NCBI GenBank assembly: GCA_000344275.1
Contig: AORU01000004.1
Location: 1 to 64,000, forward strand
DNA from: Streptococcus oralis subsp. tigurinus AZ_3a
GTDB taxonomy: Bacteria; Bacillota; Bacilli; Lactobacillales; Streptococcaceae
DNA: 64,000 nt
Direction: 5' to 3'
This document shows positions 28,235-38,582 of the stretch, in pieces (position 1 is the stretch's first letter; each line of letters starts with the position of its first letter). Below the pieces are notes generated by a model, which saw nothing but the letters and a program-made list of their open reading frames with translations, searched no databases and had not been told where the DNA came from. Both the position numbers and the translations under genes were made by a program.

Positions 28235-29098
28235 TTAATCGATAAGCTCTTTATATTGCTGTAAGCGTAGTTCAAAAAGAGCTGTTAATTGAGGATTCTC
28301 TAATATTTGTAGAGATTGGATAAAGTCTTCAATCTCTTTTTGATTGCTTCCTTTGGTTTGAAGGAAAATGCTCATCTTCTTTAAAAACTGCCACAATAAT
28401 TTCTCAAAAACATCGTATGGACGGAGCATACTCTCCAGCTCGGCTTCAAAGATTGGGATATAAGAAAAAAGTTTGCGCTCCATGAGCTCTGAGATGATAT
28501 TTAACAGCCCTTGTTTCATATACAATCGATTGTGTACTAACTCTTTAAATTCCTTTGATTTTTCAAGTAAAGAGGTTGATAAAAAGATTAGATCTTGGTT
28601 GCTCAAGAAGGGCATGGTATTGCAAAAAATATAGAGTTCAAACCAGGTCCAAGACTCGATAGCATAGAGATAAGTAGTTAAAAACTCGCTATCTTCCTCT
28701 TCTAGCAGATAGTTTTTATCCAAGGAATGAATGGCATCTTTAATCACAATAGCGTTCAAACGACGATAGGTCTGCGCCATCTGTTCTTGCTCGACCTCCT
28801 CTAATAATTGCTCTAAGCCTGCTATATCTTGATGGGCAAAACGATCCACAACCTTTCGACCAATTCGCATATGTGGTGATTCTTGATAGTTGTTAAGCTT
28901 GTGTCCAAACTCATCAAAGGTCACATTTATCGCTTGGATAGCTAGAATCAGCTTATCTGCAGACAGCATAGACTGTCCCAGTTCAAACTTGGATAATTGG
29001 GATGCTGTCAGGCCCTCACAAGCCACATCTAACTGCTTGAGTTTTCTTGCCAGGCGCAATTCCTTGTAAAATTCTCCCAATTCCATTCTCTCAATCAT
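28235..29098 (-). CDS. Rgg/MutR family transcriptional regulator
   Basis: 287 residues, the standard Rgg length. The N-terminal XRE helix-turn-helix (about 10-65) has the LTASQLSKFELGQSMLS segment. The remaining alpha-helical repeats form the peptide-binding domain. Rgg proteins bind short hydrophobic (SHP) pheromones. The strong binding site AGGAGG is 7 bases before the ATG. From gene order it may correspond to the pneumococcal Rgg144 locus beside tsaD. No SHP-like small ORF was found in either flanking gap. Confidence 0.9.
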   Translation of the reverse strand: MIERMELGEFYKELRLARKLKQLDVACEGLTASQLSKFELGQSMLSADKLILAIQAINVTFDEFGHKLNNYQESPHMRIGRKVVDRFAHQDIAGLEQLLEEVEQEQMAQTYRRLNAIVIKDAIHSLDKNYLLEEEDSEFLTTYLYAIESWTWFELYIFCNTMPFLSNQDLIFLSTSLLEKSKEFKELVHNRLYMKQGLLNIISELMERKLFSYIPIFEAELESMLRPYDVFEKLLWQFLKKMSIFLQTKGSNQKEIEDFIQSLQILENPQLTALFELRLQQYKELID

Positions 29099-29122
29099 CT
29101 GACCACCTCCTAATTTTTACAT

Positions 29123-29164
29123 ATTATATCATCATTCTTACAGCTTTGTCAAAATATTCTGACA
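29123..29164 (-). promoter_or_regulatory. rgg promoter with TGTCA/TGACA inverted repeat at -35
   Basis: TTGACA (minus strand 29152-29147), 18-bp spacer, TATAAT (29128-29123). The inverted repeat TGTCA-N8-TGACA (29147-29164) covers the -35, a plausible autoregulatory operator. Confidence 0.65.
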
Positions 29165-29175
29165 TTTCTTGTGGT

Positions 29176-29199
29176 TAAAAAGCCAGCCTCAAGCTGACT
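29176..29199 (-). terminator. tsaD terminator
   Basis: AGTCAGC/GCTGGCT stem with a minus-strand T run immediately after tsaD. Confidence 0.8.
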
Positions 29200-29201
29200 C
29201 T

Positions 29202-30212
29202 TTATTCTATGGTATCAAAGGCGAGGCTTGGTTTGGCGTTGAGGTCCAAGCCTGCAAAATTTTCTTTGTTCCACTCGCTGACGCTGGCATAAGCAATCAT
29301 ACCTGCATTGTCTCCACAAAGGCGCAGAGGCGGGATGATGACCTTGACATCTGTGATTTCGTCTGCCAATCGTTCTCTGAGACCTTTATTGGCTGCCACG
29401 CCACCGGCTACGACTAGGGTTTTAACAGGATATTTTTCTATGGCTTTCTTGGTTTTGGCCATAAGAATATCCATGACTGCTGCTTGGAAGGACGCTGACA
29501 GGTCTTCCTTGGACAAGCTTTCTCCCTTTTGCTCGGCATTGTGGTGAAGATTGATAAAGGCAGACTTCAAACCTGAGAATGAAAACTCTAGATTGTCCTC
29601 CTTAATCATAGCACGAGGGAAATCATAAAGATCCTGCCCCTGATGAGCTAGCTCATCAATTTCGCGACCTGCTGGATAGGTCAATCCCATGACGCGACCG
29701 ACCTTATCATAGGCCTCACCAACCGCATCATCCCGCGTTTCTCCAACAATCTTATAATCCCCAGCCTCAGAAACATAGACCAACTCCGTGTGCCCACCGC
29801 TGACCAAGAGGGCTAGCAAGGGAAACTCCAAAGGCTCTACGCTCTGAGCTGCCATGAGGTGGCCCGCCATATGGTTCACAGGGATAAGCGGAAGTCCATG
29901 AGCCCAAGCAAAGGCCTTGGCAGCTGATAAACCAACTAGCAGTGCTCCAACCAAGCCTGGTCCGTAGGTAACCGCCACAGCTGTTACATCCTCTTCGGTA
30001 ATCCCTGCTTCTGCTAGCGCCTCCTCGATGCAGGCTGTGATAACTTCGACATGGTGGCGACTAGCCACTTCTGGCACTACACCTCCAAAACGTTTGTGAC
30101 TCTCAATTTGACTCGCAATGACATTGGACAAGAGCTCATCGTCGTTTTTCAGTACGGCGACACTGGTCTCATCACAGGATGTCTCAAATGCTAAAATATA
30201 TCTATCCTTCAT
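29202..30212 (-). CDS. tsaD: tRNA threonylcarbamoyladenosine transferase TsaD
   Basis: 336-residue Kae1/Gcp-type protein that, with TsaB and TsaE, transfers threonylcarbamoyl to A37 of ANN-decoding tRNAs. The metal-binding HMAGHL (about 111-116), the nucleotide-binding [10 protein letters not shown] and [11 protein letters not shown] are visible. It overlaps rimI by 11 bases in the order tsaB-rimI-tsaD, the standard arrangement. It is the last gene of the operon and is followed by a terminator. Confidence 0.96.
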   Translation of the reverse strand: MKDRYILAFETSCDETSVAVLKNDDELLSNVIASQIESHKRFGGVVPEVASRHHVEVITACIEEALAEAGITEEDVTAVAVTYGPGLVGALLVGLSAAKAFAWAHGLPLIPVNHMAGHLMAAQSVEPLEFPLLALLVSGGHTELVYVSEAGDYKIVGETRDDAVGEAYDKVGRVMGLTYPAGREIDELAHQGQDLYDFPRAMIKEDNLEFSFSGLKSAFINLHHNAEQKGESLSKEDLSASFQAAVMDILMAKTKKAIEKYPVKTLVVAGGVAANKGLRERLADEITDVKVIIPPLRLCGDNAGMIAYASVSEWNKENFAGLDLNAKPSLAFDTIE

Positions 30213-30639
30213 CTATTTCTCTCTTCATGATGATGGCGTCCTCGACTGGGTCATGGTAGTAGGCCTTTCGCTCAGCGATGACCGCCATCTTTTCTTTCTT
30301 GTAAAATGCTTGCGCTCGTTGGTTTGACTTTCTGACTTCGAGGAAAATCTCCTTATCTGTCGGCAATGTTGCAAACAAGGCTGACGCGATTCCCTGACCC
30401 TGATAGGCTCCTTTGACAGCGATTTGCAGGACTTCTGCCTCAAAGAGATTCTCCTGCACGGCTAGAAAGCCAATCACTTCTGTCCCATCATAAGCTAGAG
30501 CATACCAGGTCTGGTCTTGGGACAGGTCTGCTTGGATTTGTTCCAGCGTCCAAGGACTGAATGGGTAAACAGCTGCCATGACAGCATAGATAGATTGAGC
30601 CAGGCCAGGCTGTCTTTGGATTCTTTTGATTTCTATCAT
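30202..30639 (-). CDS. rimI: Ribosomal protein bS18 alanine N-acetyltransferase RimI
   Basis: 145-residue GNAT acetyltransferase with the acetyl-CoA loop [16 protein letters not shown] (about 84-99) and the [16 protein letters not shown] motif typical of RimI. It lies between tsaB and tsaD with 4-base and 11-base overlaps, so the three are translated as a unit. Confidence 0.92.
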   Translation of the reverse strand: MIEIKRIQRQPGLAQSIYAVMAAVYPFSPWTLEQIQADLSQDQTWYALAYDGTEVIGFLAVQENLFEAEVLQIAVKGAYQGQGIASALFATLPTDKEIFLEVRKSNQRAQAFYKKEKMAVIAERKAYYHDPVEDAIIMKREIDEG

Positions 30640-31319
30640 AGGCGTTTAATGTAGGACTCGCCAGACTCGGTATGGTTCTTGAGCCAGTTTTCCTCGGCTT
30701 CAACACGCTTGAGGTAATTTGGCACAAAGTCGTGCAAGGAGTCTGCTTCCTTGTCCCATGCCCAAAGAGCAAGATTAGCTGCATTTGGCAAGGTTTCCTG
30801 ATAGTTAGCCTGTGGTAAACGCTCTTGGATCTGCTCCACAAAGGCTCCAACTTCTCCAACAAAGGTCACCTGTTCAGCATCCGTGACTTTTTCAAGCACT
30901 TCCGCAAAGGACAGGTGTGCTTCTGGTATGACAGGTTTGGCATTTTCATAAAACCCTGCATAAACATTGTTGCGACGTGCATCCATCAGGGGAACAAATA
31001 AGCCTTCTTGTTGGCGTGGTACCAGAGCCAAGAGGCTAGACATGCCAACTAACTCAATGTTCAGGGTGTGAGACAAGGTCTTGGCAGTTGCTACCGCAAT
31101 TCGCAAACCTGTGTAGCTACCTGGTCCTTCAGCCACCACGATTCGATCCAAATCCTTGGGTGTCCAATCCAGACTTGCCATCAAAAAATCAATGGCAGGC
31201 ATGAGGGTAATACTGTGGTTTTTCTTGATATTAATCATAGTCTCGGCAAGAACCTGCTTGTCCTCTAAAATGGCTAGAGAAAGAGCCTTGCTAGACGTAT
31301 CAAAAGCTAATACTTTCAT
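30636..31319 (-). CDS. tsaB: tRNA threonylcarbamoyladenosine biosynthesis protein TsaB
   Basis: 227 residues of the ASKHA fold. It has the N-terminal LAFDTSSKALSLAIL and the GPGSYTGLRI loop characteristic of TsaB/YeaZ, the non-catalytic partner of TsaD. It is first of the tsaB-rimI-tsaD operon. A TATAAT -10 (minus strand, 31357-31352) lies about 33 bases upstream. Confidence 0.95.
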   Translation of the reverse strand: MKVLAFDTSSKALSLAILEDKQVLAETMINIKKNHSITLMPAIDFLMASLDWTPKDLDRIVVAEGPGSYTGLRIAVATAKTLSHTLNIELVGMSSLLALVPRQQEGLFVPLMDARRNNVYAGFYENAKPVIPEAHLSFAEVLEKVTDAEQVTFVGEVGAFVEQIQERLPQANYQETLPNAANLALWAWDKEADSLHDFVPNYLKRVEAEENWLKNHTESGESYIKRL

Positions 31320-31651
31320 AACACATTCCTATCTTTTTGTCTGTTTACTATTATACTACAAAAGCCAGCGCATGGGAATTTTCTTTGTTTCCAAACAAAA
31401 AGGCCTACCACTTAGACAAGCAACTCTACACAAAAAATTCAAAAAAGTTGTAGCTTTTTTGAATAGAAAAGTGAACAAGGAAATTGAAAGGTTCTTCGTA
31501 AAAAATTTGGATCATGCATTTATGTTTCAACTCGATTTTCGACGTTAGAAATCATCGTCATAACAATAAAGATAGCACCTAAAAATAGAAAAATCCATCC
31601 CATCTATCAAGACGAGGTGGACTTTCTGTATATTTAGATGAATAATTGACT
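31320..31651. other. Intergenic region with tsaB promoter, terminator and a 27-codon frame
   Basis: Reading leftward on the minus strand: a 27-codon membrane-like frame (31603-31520, described in the findings); then a strong stem ATTCAAAAAAG/CTTTTTTGAAT at 31437-31464 with a minus-strand T run, which probably terminates the transcript of the small membrane-protein gene; then a TTTGTTT/AAACAAA stem near 31385-31400; then the tsaB -10. Nothing else was recognised. Confidence 0.55.
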
Positions 31652-31867
31652 TTAAGCATTTAAACCAAAGTAGAAAACGAGCCAGACAACATAGGTGACA
31701 AGGAGGAGAAAAATTGAATAAAGCGTCACAAAAGCGAGCTTCCAAAGGAATTTTGTTTTGCGGTGTTCCAGATGCACAAACAGGGCATTCCCACCATAGA
31801 CACAAGCTACAAAGACTACAAACATCAAGAGGCGAACCCCTACTGCAAATTCAAACAAACTAAACAT
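31652..31867 (-). CDS. Small two-helix membrane protein
   Basis: 71 residues from the ATG at 31867, which has AAAGGAGG upstream; the longer frame to 32044 is only an upstream extension with no binding site. Two membrane helices (about 10-30 and 42-66) with a short basic loop containing HLEHRKTK. No family was recognised. It is divergent from the first candidate small RNA and shares its promoter region. Confidence 0.7.
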   Translation of the reverse strand: MFSLFEFAVGVRLLMFVVFVACVYGGNALFVHLEHRKTKFLWKLAFVTLYSIFLLLVTYVVWLVFYFGLNA

Positions 31868-31908
31868 TCTTAATCCTCCTTTTGGTATTCCTATTTTTAT
31901 ATAAACTG

Positions 31909-31929
31909 TTGACAATGTTGGTATGTCAA
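31909..31929. promoter_or_regulatory. Inverted repeat shared by divergent promoters
   Basis: TTGACA-N9-TGTCAA forms a perfect 6-bp inverted repeat. Read rightward, the first arm is a -35 for the candidate small RNA (-10-like TAAGAT at 31933-31938). Read leftward, the other arm is a -35 for the 71-residue protein (-10-like TTTATA near 31905-31900). Confidence 0.5.
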
Positions 31930-31944
31930 TGTTAAGATAAAACC

Positions 31945-32092
31945 AAACACTGGTAGGAAAATCAGGTTGAGTTGTTGACTCTTCGGGTTGCAGTGCTATC
32001 CCTGAAACTTTGGTTTCTAAAGAACTGAAATTGCGATTGAACAATTCGCCCCCAGTGTTAGATGGCTCTTGACTTCGGTCAGGGGCTTTTCT
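31945..32092 (+). ncRNA. Candidate structured small RNA 1
   Basis: About 145 nt between a plus-strand promoter and a strong terminator, with no coding frame. A long-range stem AACACTGG (31946-31953)/CCAGTGTT (32052-32059) closes a domain that contains GAGT/ACTC and GAAAC/GTTTC hairpins. The terminator is GCTCTTGAC-TTCG-GTCAGGGGC (32065-32086) plus a T run. A GCCCCC stretch just before the terminator could instead pair with its GGGGC arm, so alternative folds are possible. No known RNA family was recognised. Confidence 0.5.
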
Positions 32093-32151
32093 TTACCTTT
32101 TAGTAAGCAATCCACTCCATCTTGCTATTTCTACATCATTTTACTTATAGA

Positions 32152-32181
32152 TTGACTTCTTAGCCTCATAGATGATAAAAT
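32152..32181 (+). promoter_or_regulatory. Promoter of candidate small RNA 2
   Basis: TTGACT (32152-32157), 18-bp spacer, extended -10 TGATAAAAT (hexamer 32176-32181). Confidence 0.6.
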
Positions 32182-32186
32182 AGGGT

Positions 32187-32349
32187 AAAGGTTGAGATTT
32201 GGTCTGACTTGGTGACAAGTCTTTCAAAGGTTGTGATTCAATCACTTCAGGTAATGGTGCTGCCCCTTGAGCTTGCTCAGAAAAATCCCTTAATTTTGTC
32301 TCAGCCTTTTTGGTTGCTCTTGAGATTTCTCAAGAGCTTTTTCTTTTTT
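32187..32349 (+). ncRNA. Candidate structured small RNA 2
   Basis: About 160 nt with its own promoter and a perfect 10-bp terminator GCTCTTGAGA/TCTCAAGAGC (32316-32337) followed by a long T run. An 8-bp closing stem GGTTGAGA (32190-32197)/TCTCAGCC (32299-32306) encloses three small hairpins: GACTT/AAGTC, GTGATT/AATCAC-type and TGAGC/GCTCA. There is no plausible coding frame. It is immediately downstream of candidate RNA 1 in the same orientation. Family unknown. Confidence 0.55.
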
Positions 32350-32549
32350 CAAAGATATCATTCTGTCCCAACCATCTACTCCAACGATTGATTAATGAAA
32401 CTAGAACTATATTCTTTCTTAAATCTACTATCTCTTTAGATTCCCCTTTAATTATAACACCTAAGCGCTCTCCGACCAAATTCTACCTGTCTTTTTTCTC
32501 CTTCTTCCCCTCCCGACTTTCTCCATTTCCGTCTTTTACTAATTTTTCA

Positions 32550-32562
32550 TTTTGTGGTATAA
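32550..32562 (+). promoter_or_regulatory. rpoY-rnjA promoter
   Basis: Extended -10 TGGTATAAT about 110 bases before rpoY; the leader shows no strong structure. The ~200 bases upstream of it (32350-32549) hold nothing recognised. Confidence 0.6.
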
Positions 32563-32673
32563 TTGAAATAATTGTAACGAATCAAGGTCAATCTAGACAC
32601 AAAATGGAATGAAATCAAGCAAATCTATGCTAAAAGTTTGGAATAAGCTGACCTGTAAATAGAAAGGAACTAT

Positions 32674-32907
32674 ATGATTTACAAAGTTTTTTATCAAGAA
32701 ACAAAAGAACGTAGCCCACGCCGTGAAACTACACGCGCACTTTATCTAGACATCGATGCCAGCTCAGAACTTGAGGGTCGTATCGCTGCTCGCCAACTTG
32801 TCGAAGAAAATCGCCCAGAGTACAACATCGAGTATATCGAACTCTTGTCTGACAAATTGCTAGATTACGAAAAAGAAACTGGCGCCTTCGAAATTACGGA
32901 GTTCTAA
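32674..32907 (+). CDS. rpoY: RNA polymerase epsilon subunit RpoY
   Basis: 77 residues matching RpoY (formerly DUF1447): [20 protein letters not shown] at the start and the [20 protein letters not shown] segment. It is the small accessory subunit of Firmicute RNA polymerase. It is joined to rnjA by a one-base gap, the conserved arrangement. Confidence 0.95.
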   Translation: MIYKVFYQETKERSPRRETTRALYLDIDASSELEGRIAARQLVEENRPEYNIEYIELLSDKLLDYEKETGAFEITEF

Positions 32908-32908
32908 T

Positions 32909-34588
32909 ATGGCCTACACTCTTAAACCTGAAGAAGTCGGCGTTTTTGCCATCGGTGGTCTGGGAGAAATCGGGAAAAACACTTACGGGATTGAATACCA
33001 AGACGAGATTATCATCGTCGATGCTGGGATTAAATTCCCAGAAGATGACTTGCTGGGTATCGACTACGTCATTCCTGATTACTCTTATATCGTAGACAAT
33101 ATCGACCGCGTCAAGGCTGTTTTGATTACCCACGGACACGAGGACCACATAGGTGGGATTCCATTCCTGCTCAAGCAAGCAAATGTCCCTATCTATGCTG
33201 GACCACTTGCCTTGGCTTTGATCCGTGGGAAACTCGAAGAACACGGCCTCCTACGCAACGCCAAACTTTACGAAATCAACCACAACACTGAGTTGACCTT
33301 TAAAAATCTCAAGGCAACTTTCTTTAGAACGACTCACTCTATTCCAGAGCCTTTGGGGATTGTTATTCATACACCTCAAGGTAAAATTGTCTGTACGGGT
33401 GACTTCAAGTTTGACTTAACACCAGTTGGTGAACCAGCAGATTTGCACCGTATGGCTGCGCTTGGTGAAGAAGGTGTACTCTGTCTCCTGTCTGACTCGA
33501 CAAATGCAGAAATTCCAACCTTTACCAACTCTGAAAAAGTCGTTGGCCAGTCCATCATGAAGATTATCCAAGGCATTGAAGGACGTATCATCTTTGCATC
33601 CTTTGCCTCAAATATCTTCCGTCTCCAGCAAGCAACTGAAGCCGCTGTTAAGACTGGACGCAAGATTGCGGTCTTTGGTCGTTCTATGGAAAAGGCCATT
33701 GTCAACGGAATCGAGCTTGGCTACATCAAAGCTCCTAAGGGAACCTTTATCGAGCCAAATGAAATCAAAGATTACCCTGCAGGCGAGGTTCTGATCCTCT
33801 GTACAGGTAGTCAGGGCGAGCCGATGGCAGCCCTCTCTCGTATCGCCAACGGAACCCACCGTCAGGTACAACTCCAACCCGGTGATACGGTTATCTTCTC
33901 TTCTAGCCCAATCCCTGGAAACACTACTAGCGTCAACAAGTTGATTAACATCATTTCTGAAGCTGGTGTCGAAGTTATCCACGGTAAAGTGAACAATATC
34001 CATACATCTGGACACGGTGGTCAGCAAGAGCAAAAACTTATGCTCCGCTTGATTAAGCCAAAATACTTCATGCCTGTCCACGGTGAATACCGCATGCAAA
34101 AAGTCCATGCTGGACTAGCGGTAGATACTGGTGTCGAGAAGGACAATATCTTTATCATGAGCAATGGTGATGTCCTTGCCCTTACTGCTGACTCAGCTCG
34201 TATCGCAGGTCATTTCAATGCTCAAGACATCTATGTCGATGGAAATCGTATCGGTGAAATCGGTGCTGCTGTCCTCAAAGACCGTCGTGATCTATCTGAA
34301 GACGGTGTCGTTCTAGCAGTCGCAACTGTTGACTTCAAATCACAGATGATTCTGTCTGGTCCAGATATCCTCAGCCGAGGCTTTGTCTACATGAGAGAGT
34401 CTGGTGACTTGATTCGCCAAAGCCAACGCATCCTCTTCAATGCAATTCGTATCGCACTGAAAAATAAGGACGCCAGCGTGCAATCTGTCAATGGTGCCAT
34501 TGTTAACGCCATTCGACCATTCCTCTATGAAAATACAGAACGTGAACCGATCATCATCCCGATGATCCTCACACCAGATGAAGAATAA
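32909..34588 (+). CDS. rnjA: Ribonuclease J1
   Basis: 559-residue beta-CASP metallo-beta-lactamase with endonuclease and 5'-3' exonuclease activity, central to RNA turnover. The metal motif HGHEDHIGG (about 74-82), further His/Asp at CTGDFKFD, the beta-CASP segment and the PVHGEYRM C-terminal motif are visible. It is co-transcribed with rpoY. A strong bidirectional terminator follows. Confidence 0.96.
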   Translation: MAYTLKPEEVGVFAIGGLGEIGKNTYGIEYQDEIIIVDAGIKFPEDDLLGIDYVIPDYSYIVDNIDRVKAVLITHGHEDHIGGIPFLLKQANVPIYAGPLALALIRGKLEEHGLLRNAKLYEINHNTELTFKNLKATFFRTTHSIPEPLGIVIHTPQGKIVCTGDFKFDLTPVGEPADLHRMAALGEEGVLCLLSDSTNAEIPTFTNSEKVVGQSIMKIIQGIEGRIIFASFASNIFRLQQATEAAVKTGRKIAVFGRSMEKAIVNGIELGYIKAPKGTFIEPNEIKDYPAGEVLILCTGSQGEPMAALSRIANGTHRQVQLQPGDTVIFSSSPIPGNTTSVNKLINIISEAGVEVIHGKVNNIHTSGHGGQQEQKLMLRLIKPKYFMPVHGEYRMQKVHAGLAVDTGVEKDNIFIMSNGDVLALTADSARIAGHFNAQDIYVDGNRIGEIGAAVLKDRRDLSEDGVVLAVATVDFKSQMILSGPDILSRGFVYMRESGDLIRQSQRILFNAIRIALKNKDASVQSVNGAIVNAIRPFLYENTEREPIIIPMILTPDEE

Positions 34589-34594
34589 ATTATA

Positions 34595-34624
34595 AAACAG
34601 CCCCGTCTTCGGAGCTGTTTTTTC
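34595..34624. terminator. Terminator between rnjA and mnmG
   Basis: AAACAGC/GCTGTTT stem (34595-34601 and 34614-34620) with inner CCG/CGG and A/T runs on both sides, serving the two convergent genes. Confidence 0.85.
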
Positions 34625-36537
34625 TATGCTTTCTTTTCTTGATTTTTAGAAATACTACGATTTTTACCTTCCAAATATACCATCAAAATAGAAATATCTG
34701 CTGGGTTTACTCCCGAAATACGGCTGGCTTGACCGATGGTTTCTGGATTGATCAGTTTAAACTTCTGACGGGCTTCTGTCGCGATAGAATCAATATCATC
34801 CCAATCAATATTAGCTGGAATACGTTTTTCTTCCATGCGTTTCATCTTGGCAACCTGGTCCATGGCTTTGGAAATATAGCCTTCGTACTTGATTTCTGTT
34901 TCAATCAATTCGATAATCTTGTCATCTAAGTCCTCAGCAGCTGGCCCGATGAAGGCCACCACATCTTGGTAAGAAACTTCTGGACGGCGAAGGAATTCCT
35001 TGGCTGTCACTGCATCGGTCAACGGCTTGAAGCCCATCGCCTCAACCTTGGCATTGGTTTCCTTGACTGGCTTGAGTTTGATACTGTCGAGGCGTTTCAT
35101 CTCATTGTCAAATTGATTTTTCTTGATTTCAAAGCGAGCCCAACGTTCATTATCCACAAGTCCAATCTCGCGTCCCATCTCTGTCAAACGCATATCGGCA
35201 TTGTCATGACGGAGGATGAGACGGTATTCAGCACGACTGGTCAAGAGACGGTAGGGTTCAATGGTTCCCTTGGTCACTAAGTCATCAATCATAACCCCAA
35301 TATAACCGTCACTACGCTTCAAAATCAACTCAGGCTTGCCTTGGATTTTCAGAGCTGCATTGATCCCAGCGATAATCCCTTGACCAGCAGCTTCTTCGTA
35401 ACCTGACGTTCCATTTGTCTGACCAGCAGTGAAAAGTCCGGAGATTTTCTTGGTTTCCAGAGTCGCACGCAACTGGTGTGGCAAGACCATATCGTACTCG
35501 ATGGCATAACCTGTTCGCATCATCTCTGCATTTTCCAAACCTTTGATAGAATGAACCAGCTCACGCTGGACATCCTCAGGCAGACTGGTTGAAAGTCCTT
35601 GAACATAGACTTCCTCAGTATTGCGCCCTTCTGGCTCAAGGAAGAGTTGGTGACGTTCCTTGTCTGCAAAGCGCACAATCTTGTCTTCAATCGACGGACA
35701 GTAACGAGGACCCACTCCCTTGACCACACCTGTAAACATAGGCGCACGGTGGAGGTTGTTTTGGATAATCTCATGACTGGTACCATTGGTGTAGGTCAAC
35801 CAGCATGGCACTTGATCCTTAACATAATCCTCATCACGTGAAGTGTAGGAGAAGTGATTTGGCGCTTCGTCTCCTGGCTGAATTTCGGTCACATCATAAT
35901 TGATAGAAGAAGCCTTGACACGTGGAGGTGTCCCTGTCTTGAAACGACCAATTTCGAGGCCCAGTTCCTTGAGATTATCAGCAAGGTTAATAGAAGCCAA
36001 GCTGTGGTTAGGACCTGATGAGTACTTGAGGTCTCCAATGATAATTTCCCCACGGAGGGCTGTTCCTGTCGTCACGATAACGGCCTTTGCAGCATACTCT
36101 TGATGGGTCGCTGTACGTACACCGACAACCTTTCCATCTTCGACCAAAATCTCATCAATCATGGTTTGACGAAGAGTCAGATTTTCTTGATTTTCAACTG
36201 TCTTGCGCATTTCCTTAGAGTAAAGCTCCTTGTCAGCCTGCGCACGAAGGGCACGAACAGCTGGCCCCTTCCCTGTGTTGAGCATCTTCATCTGGATGTA
36301 AGTCTTGTCAATGGTTTTGGCCATTTCACCACCAAGTGCATCAACTTCACGCACGACAATTCCCTTGGCAGAACCACCGATAGAGGGATTGCAAGGCATG
36401 AAAGCCAGCATTTCAATGTTGATGGTAGCAAGCAAGACCTTACATCCCATACGGCTAGCTGCTAGGGATGCTTCTACCCCAGCGTGTCCCGCACCGATTA
36501 CAATAATATCGTATTCTTCAGTAAAATTATATGTCAT
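34624..36537 (-). CDS. mnmG: tRNA uridine-5-carboxymethylaminomethyl(34) synthesis enzyme MnmG
   Basis: 637-residue FAD protein (GidA) that with MnmE installs the cmnm5 group on wobble U34. The FAD loop [17 protein letters not shown] (about 15-31), [14 protein letters not shown] and the C-terminal tRNA/MnmE-binding helices are present. AGGAGAG precedes the ATG. It is 9 bases downstream of the Nudix gene, so the two probably share a transcript that may begin upstream of the Nudix gene. Confidence 0.96.
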   Translation of the reverse strand: MTYNFTEEYDIIVIGAGHAGVEASLAASRMGCKVLLATINIEMLAFMPCNPSIGGSAKGIVVREVDALGGEMAKTIDKTYIQMKMLNTGKGPAVRALRAQADKELYSKEMRKTVENQENLTLRQTMIDEILVEDGKVVGVRTATHQEYAAKAVIVTTGTALRGEIIIGDLKYSSGPNHSLASINLADNLKELGLEIGRFKTGTPPRVKASSINYDVTEIQPGDEAPNHFSYTSRDEDYVKDQVPCWLTYTNGTSHEIIQNNLHRAPMFTGVVKGVGPRYCPSIEDKIVRFADKERHQLFLEPEGRNTEEVYVQGLSTSLPEDVQRELVHSIKGLENAEMMRTGYAIEYDMVLPHQLRATLETKKISGLFTAGQTNGTSGYEEAAGQGIIAGINAALKIQGKPELILKRSDGYIGVMIDDLVTKGTIEPYRLLTSRAEYRLILRHDNADMRLTEMGREIGLVDNERWARFEIKKNQFDNEMKRLDSIKLKPVKETNAKVEAMGFKPLTDAVTAKEFLRRPEVSYQDVVAFIGPAAEDLDDKIIELIETEIKYEGYISKAMDQVAKMKRMEEKRIPANIDWDDIDSIATEARQKFKLINPETIGQASRISGVNPADISILMVYLEGKNRSISKNQEKKA

Positions 36538-36546
36538 GTTTCTCTC

Positions 36547-37002
36547 CTATTCCTCAAGATGAATGTGTCTTAGTTGGCCGTCCCAATCTGGCAGGGCTGT
36601 TTTCAAAAAGGCTGGAACTAGATTGATACCCTTAAGCTGATCCAAATCAATCCACTCACAAGGCTGCCTTTTCTCATCTTCCTGCATGGTCAATGGGGCA
36701 TCCTCAAGCAAGTCCACCAGATAATGAAACTCGATGTTGTGCCAATAGACACCATCTTCTTCAAAACGATTTTCAACAACAAAAGCTAGTTGCCCAGCTT
36801 GAGCTTCGACAGCCAGTTCTTCCCTCACTTCACGGACTACCGCTTCTTCCGTGCTTTCATTGACTTGAATCGCACCGCCGATAGTGTAATGCTTGCCCTT
36901 ATCTTTGGTAACTAAGAGCTTGCCATTTTGGAGAATCAAGGCTGTCGCCCGAACGCCAAAAACTGTATTTTCCACTTTTGTCCGAAAATCTTGTTGAATC
37001 AT
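36547..37002 (-). CDS. Nudix hydrolase
   Basis: 151 residues from the ATG at 37002 (AAAGGAAAGG upstream; nine earlier codons excluded). The Nudix box is seen as GAIQVNESTEEAVVREVREE followed by LAV (about 50-72), with the usual Gly near the end replaced by Ala. This makes it a likely nucleotide diphosphate pyrophosphatase of unknown substrate. It lies between mnmA and mnmG. Confidence 0.88.
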   Translation of the reverse strand: MIQQDFRTKVENTVFGVRATALILQNGKLLVTKDKGKHYTIGGAIQVNESTEEAVVREVREELAVEAQAGQLAFVVENRFEEDGVYWHNIEFHYLVDLLEDAPLTMQEDEKRQPCEWIDLDQLKGINLVPAFLKTALPDWDGQLRHIHLEE

Positions 37003-37142
37003 TCTTGTCCTTTCCTTTAAACGACACAAAAACAGTCAAAACTCCAAAGAAGTGCAGGACAAAAAAGCCTGCAACATCCATGAGCTTTGACCATCATTTC
37101 TATTGCTTTTATTATTGTAGCAAATTGAGAAAATTTGTCAAT

Positions 37143-38501
<1,359 letters not shown>

Positions 38502-38531
38502 TCATTATAACATGCTTGGTTGGAGAAGACA

Positions 38532-38566
38532 AGAAAGAGGCTGATAAATCATCTCAACCTCTCTTC
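38532..38566 (-). terminator. argH terminator
   Basis: AGAGGTTGA/TCAGCCTCT stem with a minus-strand TTTCTT tail after argH. Confidence 0.7.
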
Positions 38567-38582
38567 CTTCTTCGCAAACGAA

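Noticed and set aside
31156-31548. Plus-strand 130-codon frame overlapping the tsaB 5' end
   Set aside because: It is antisense to tsaB for its first half and low-complexity Lys/Phe after; no ribosome binding site and it crosses a terminator hairpin.
31545-31805. Minus-strand 86-codon Cys-rich frame
   Set aside because: It overlaps the better-supported 71-residue membrane protein in another frame and has no Shine-Dalgarno sequence.
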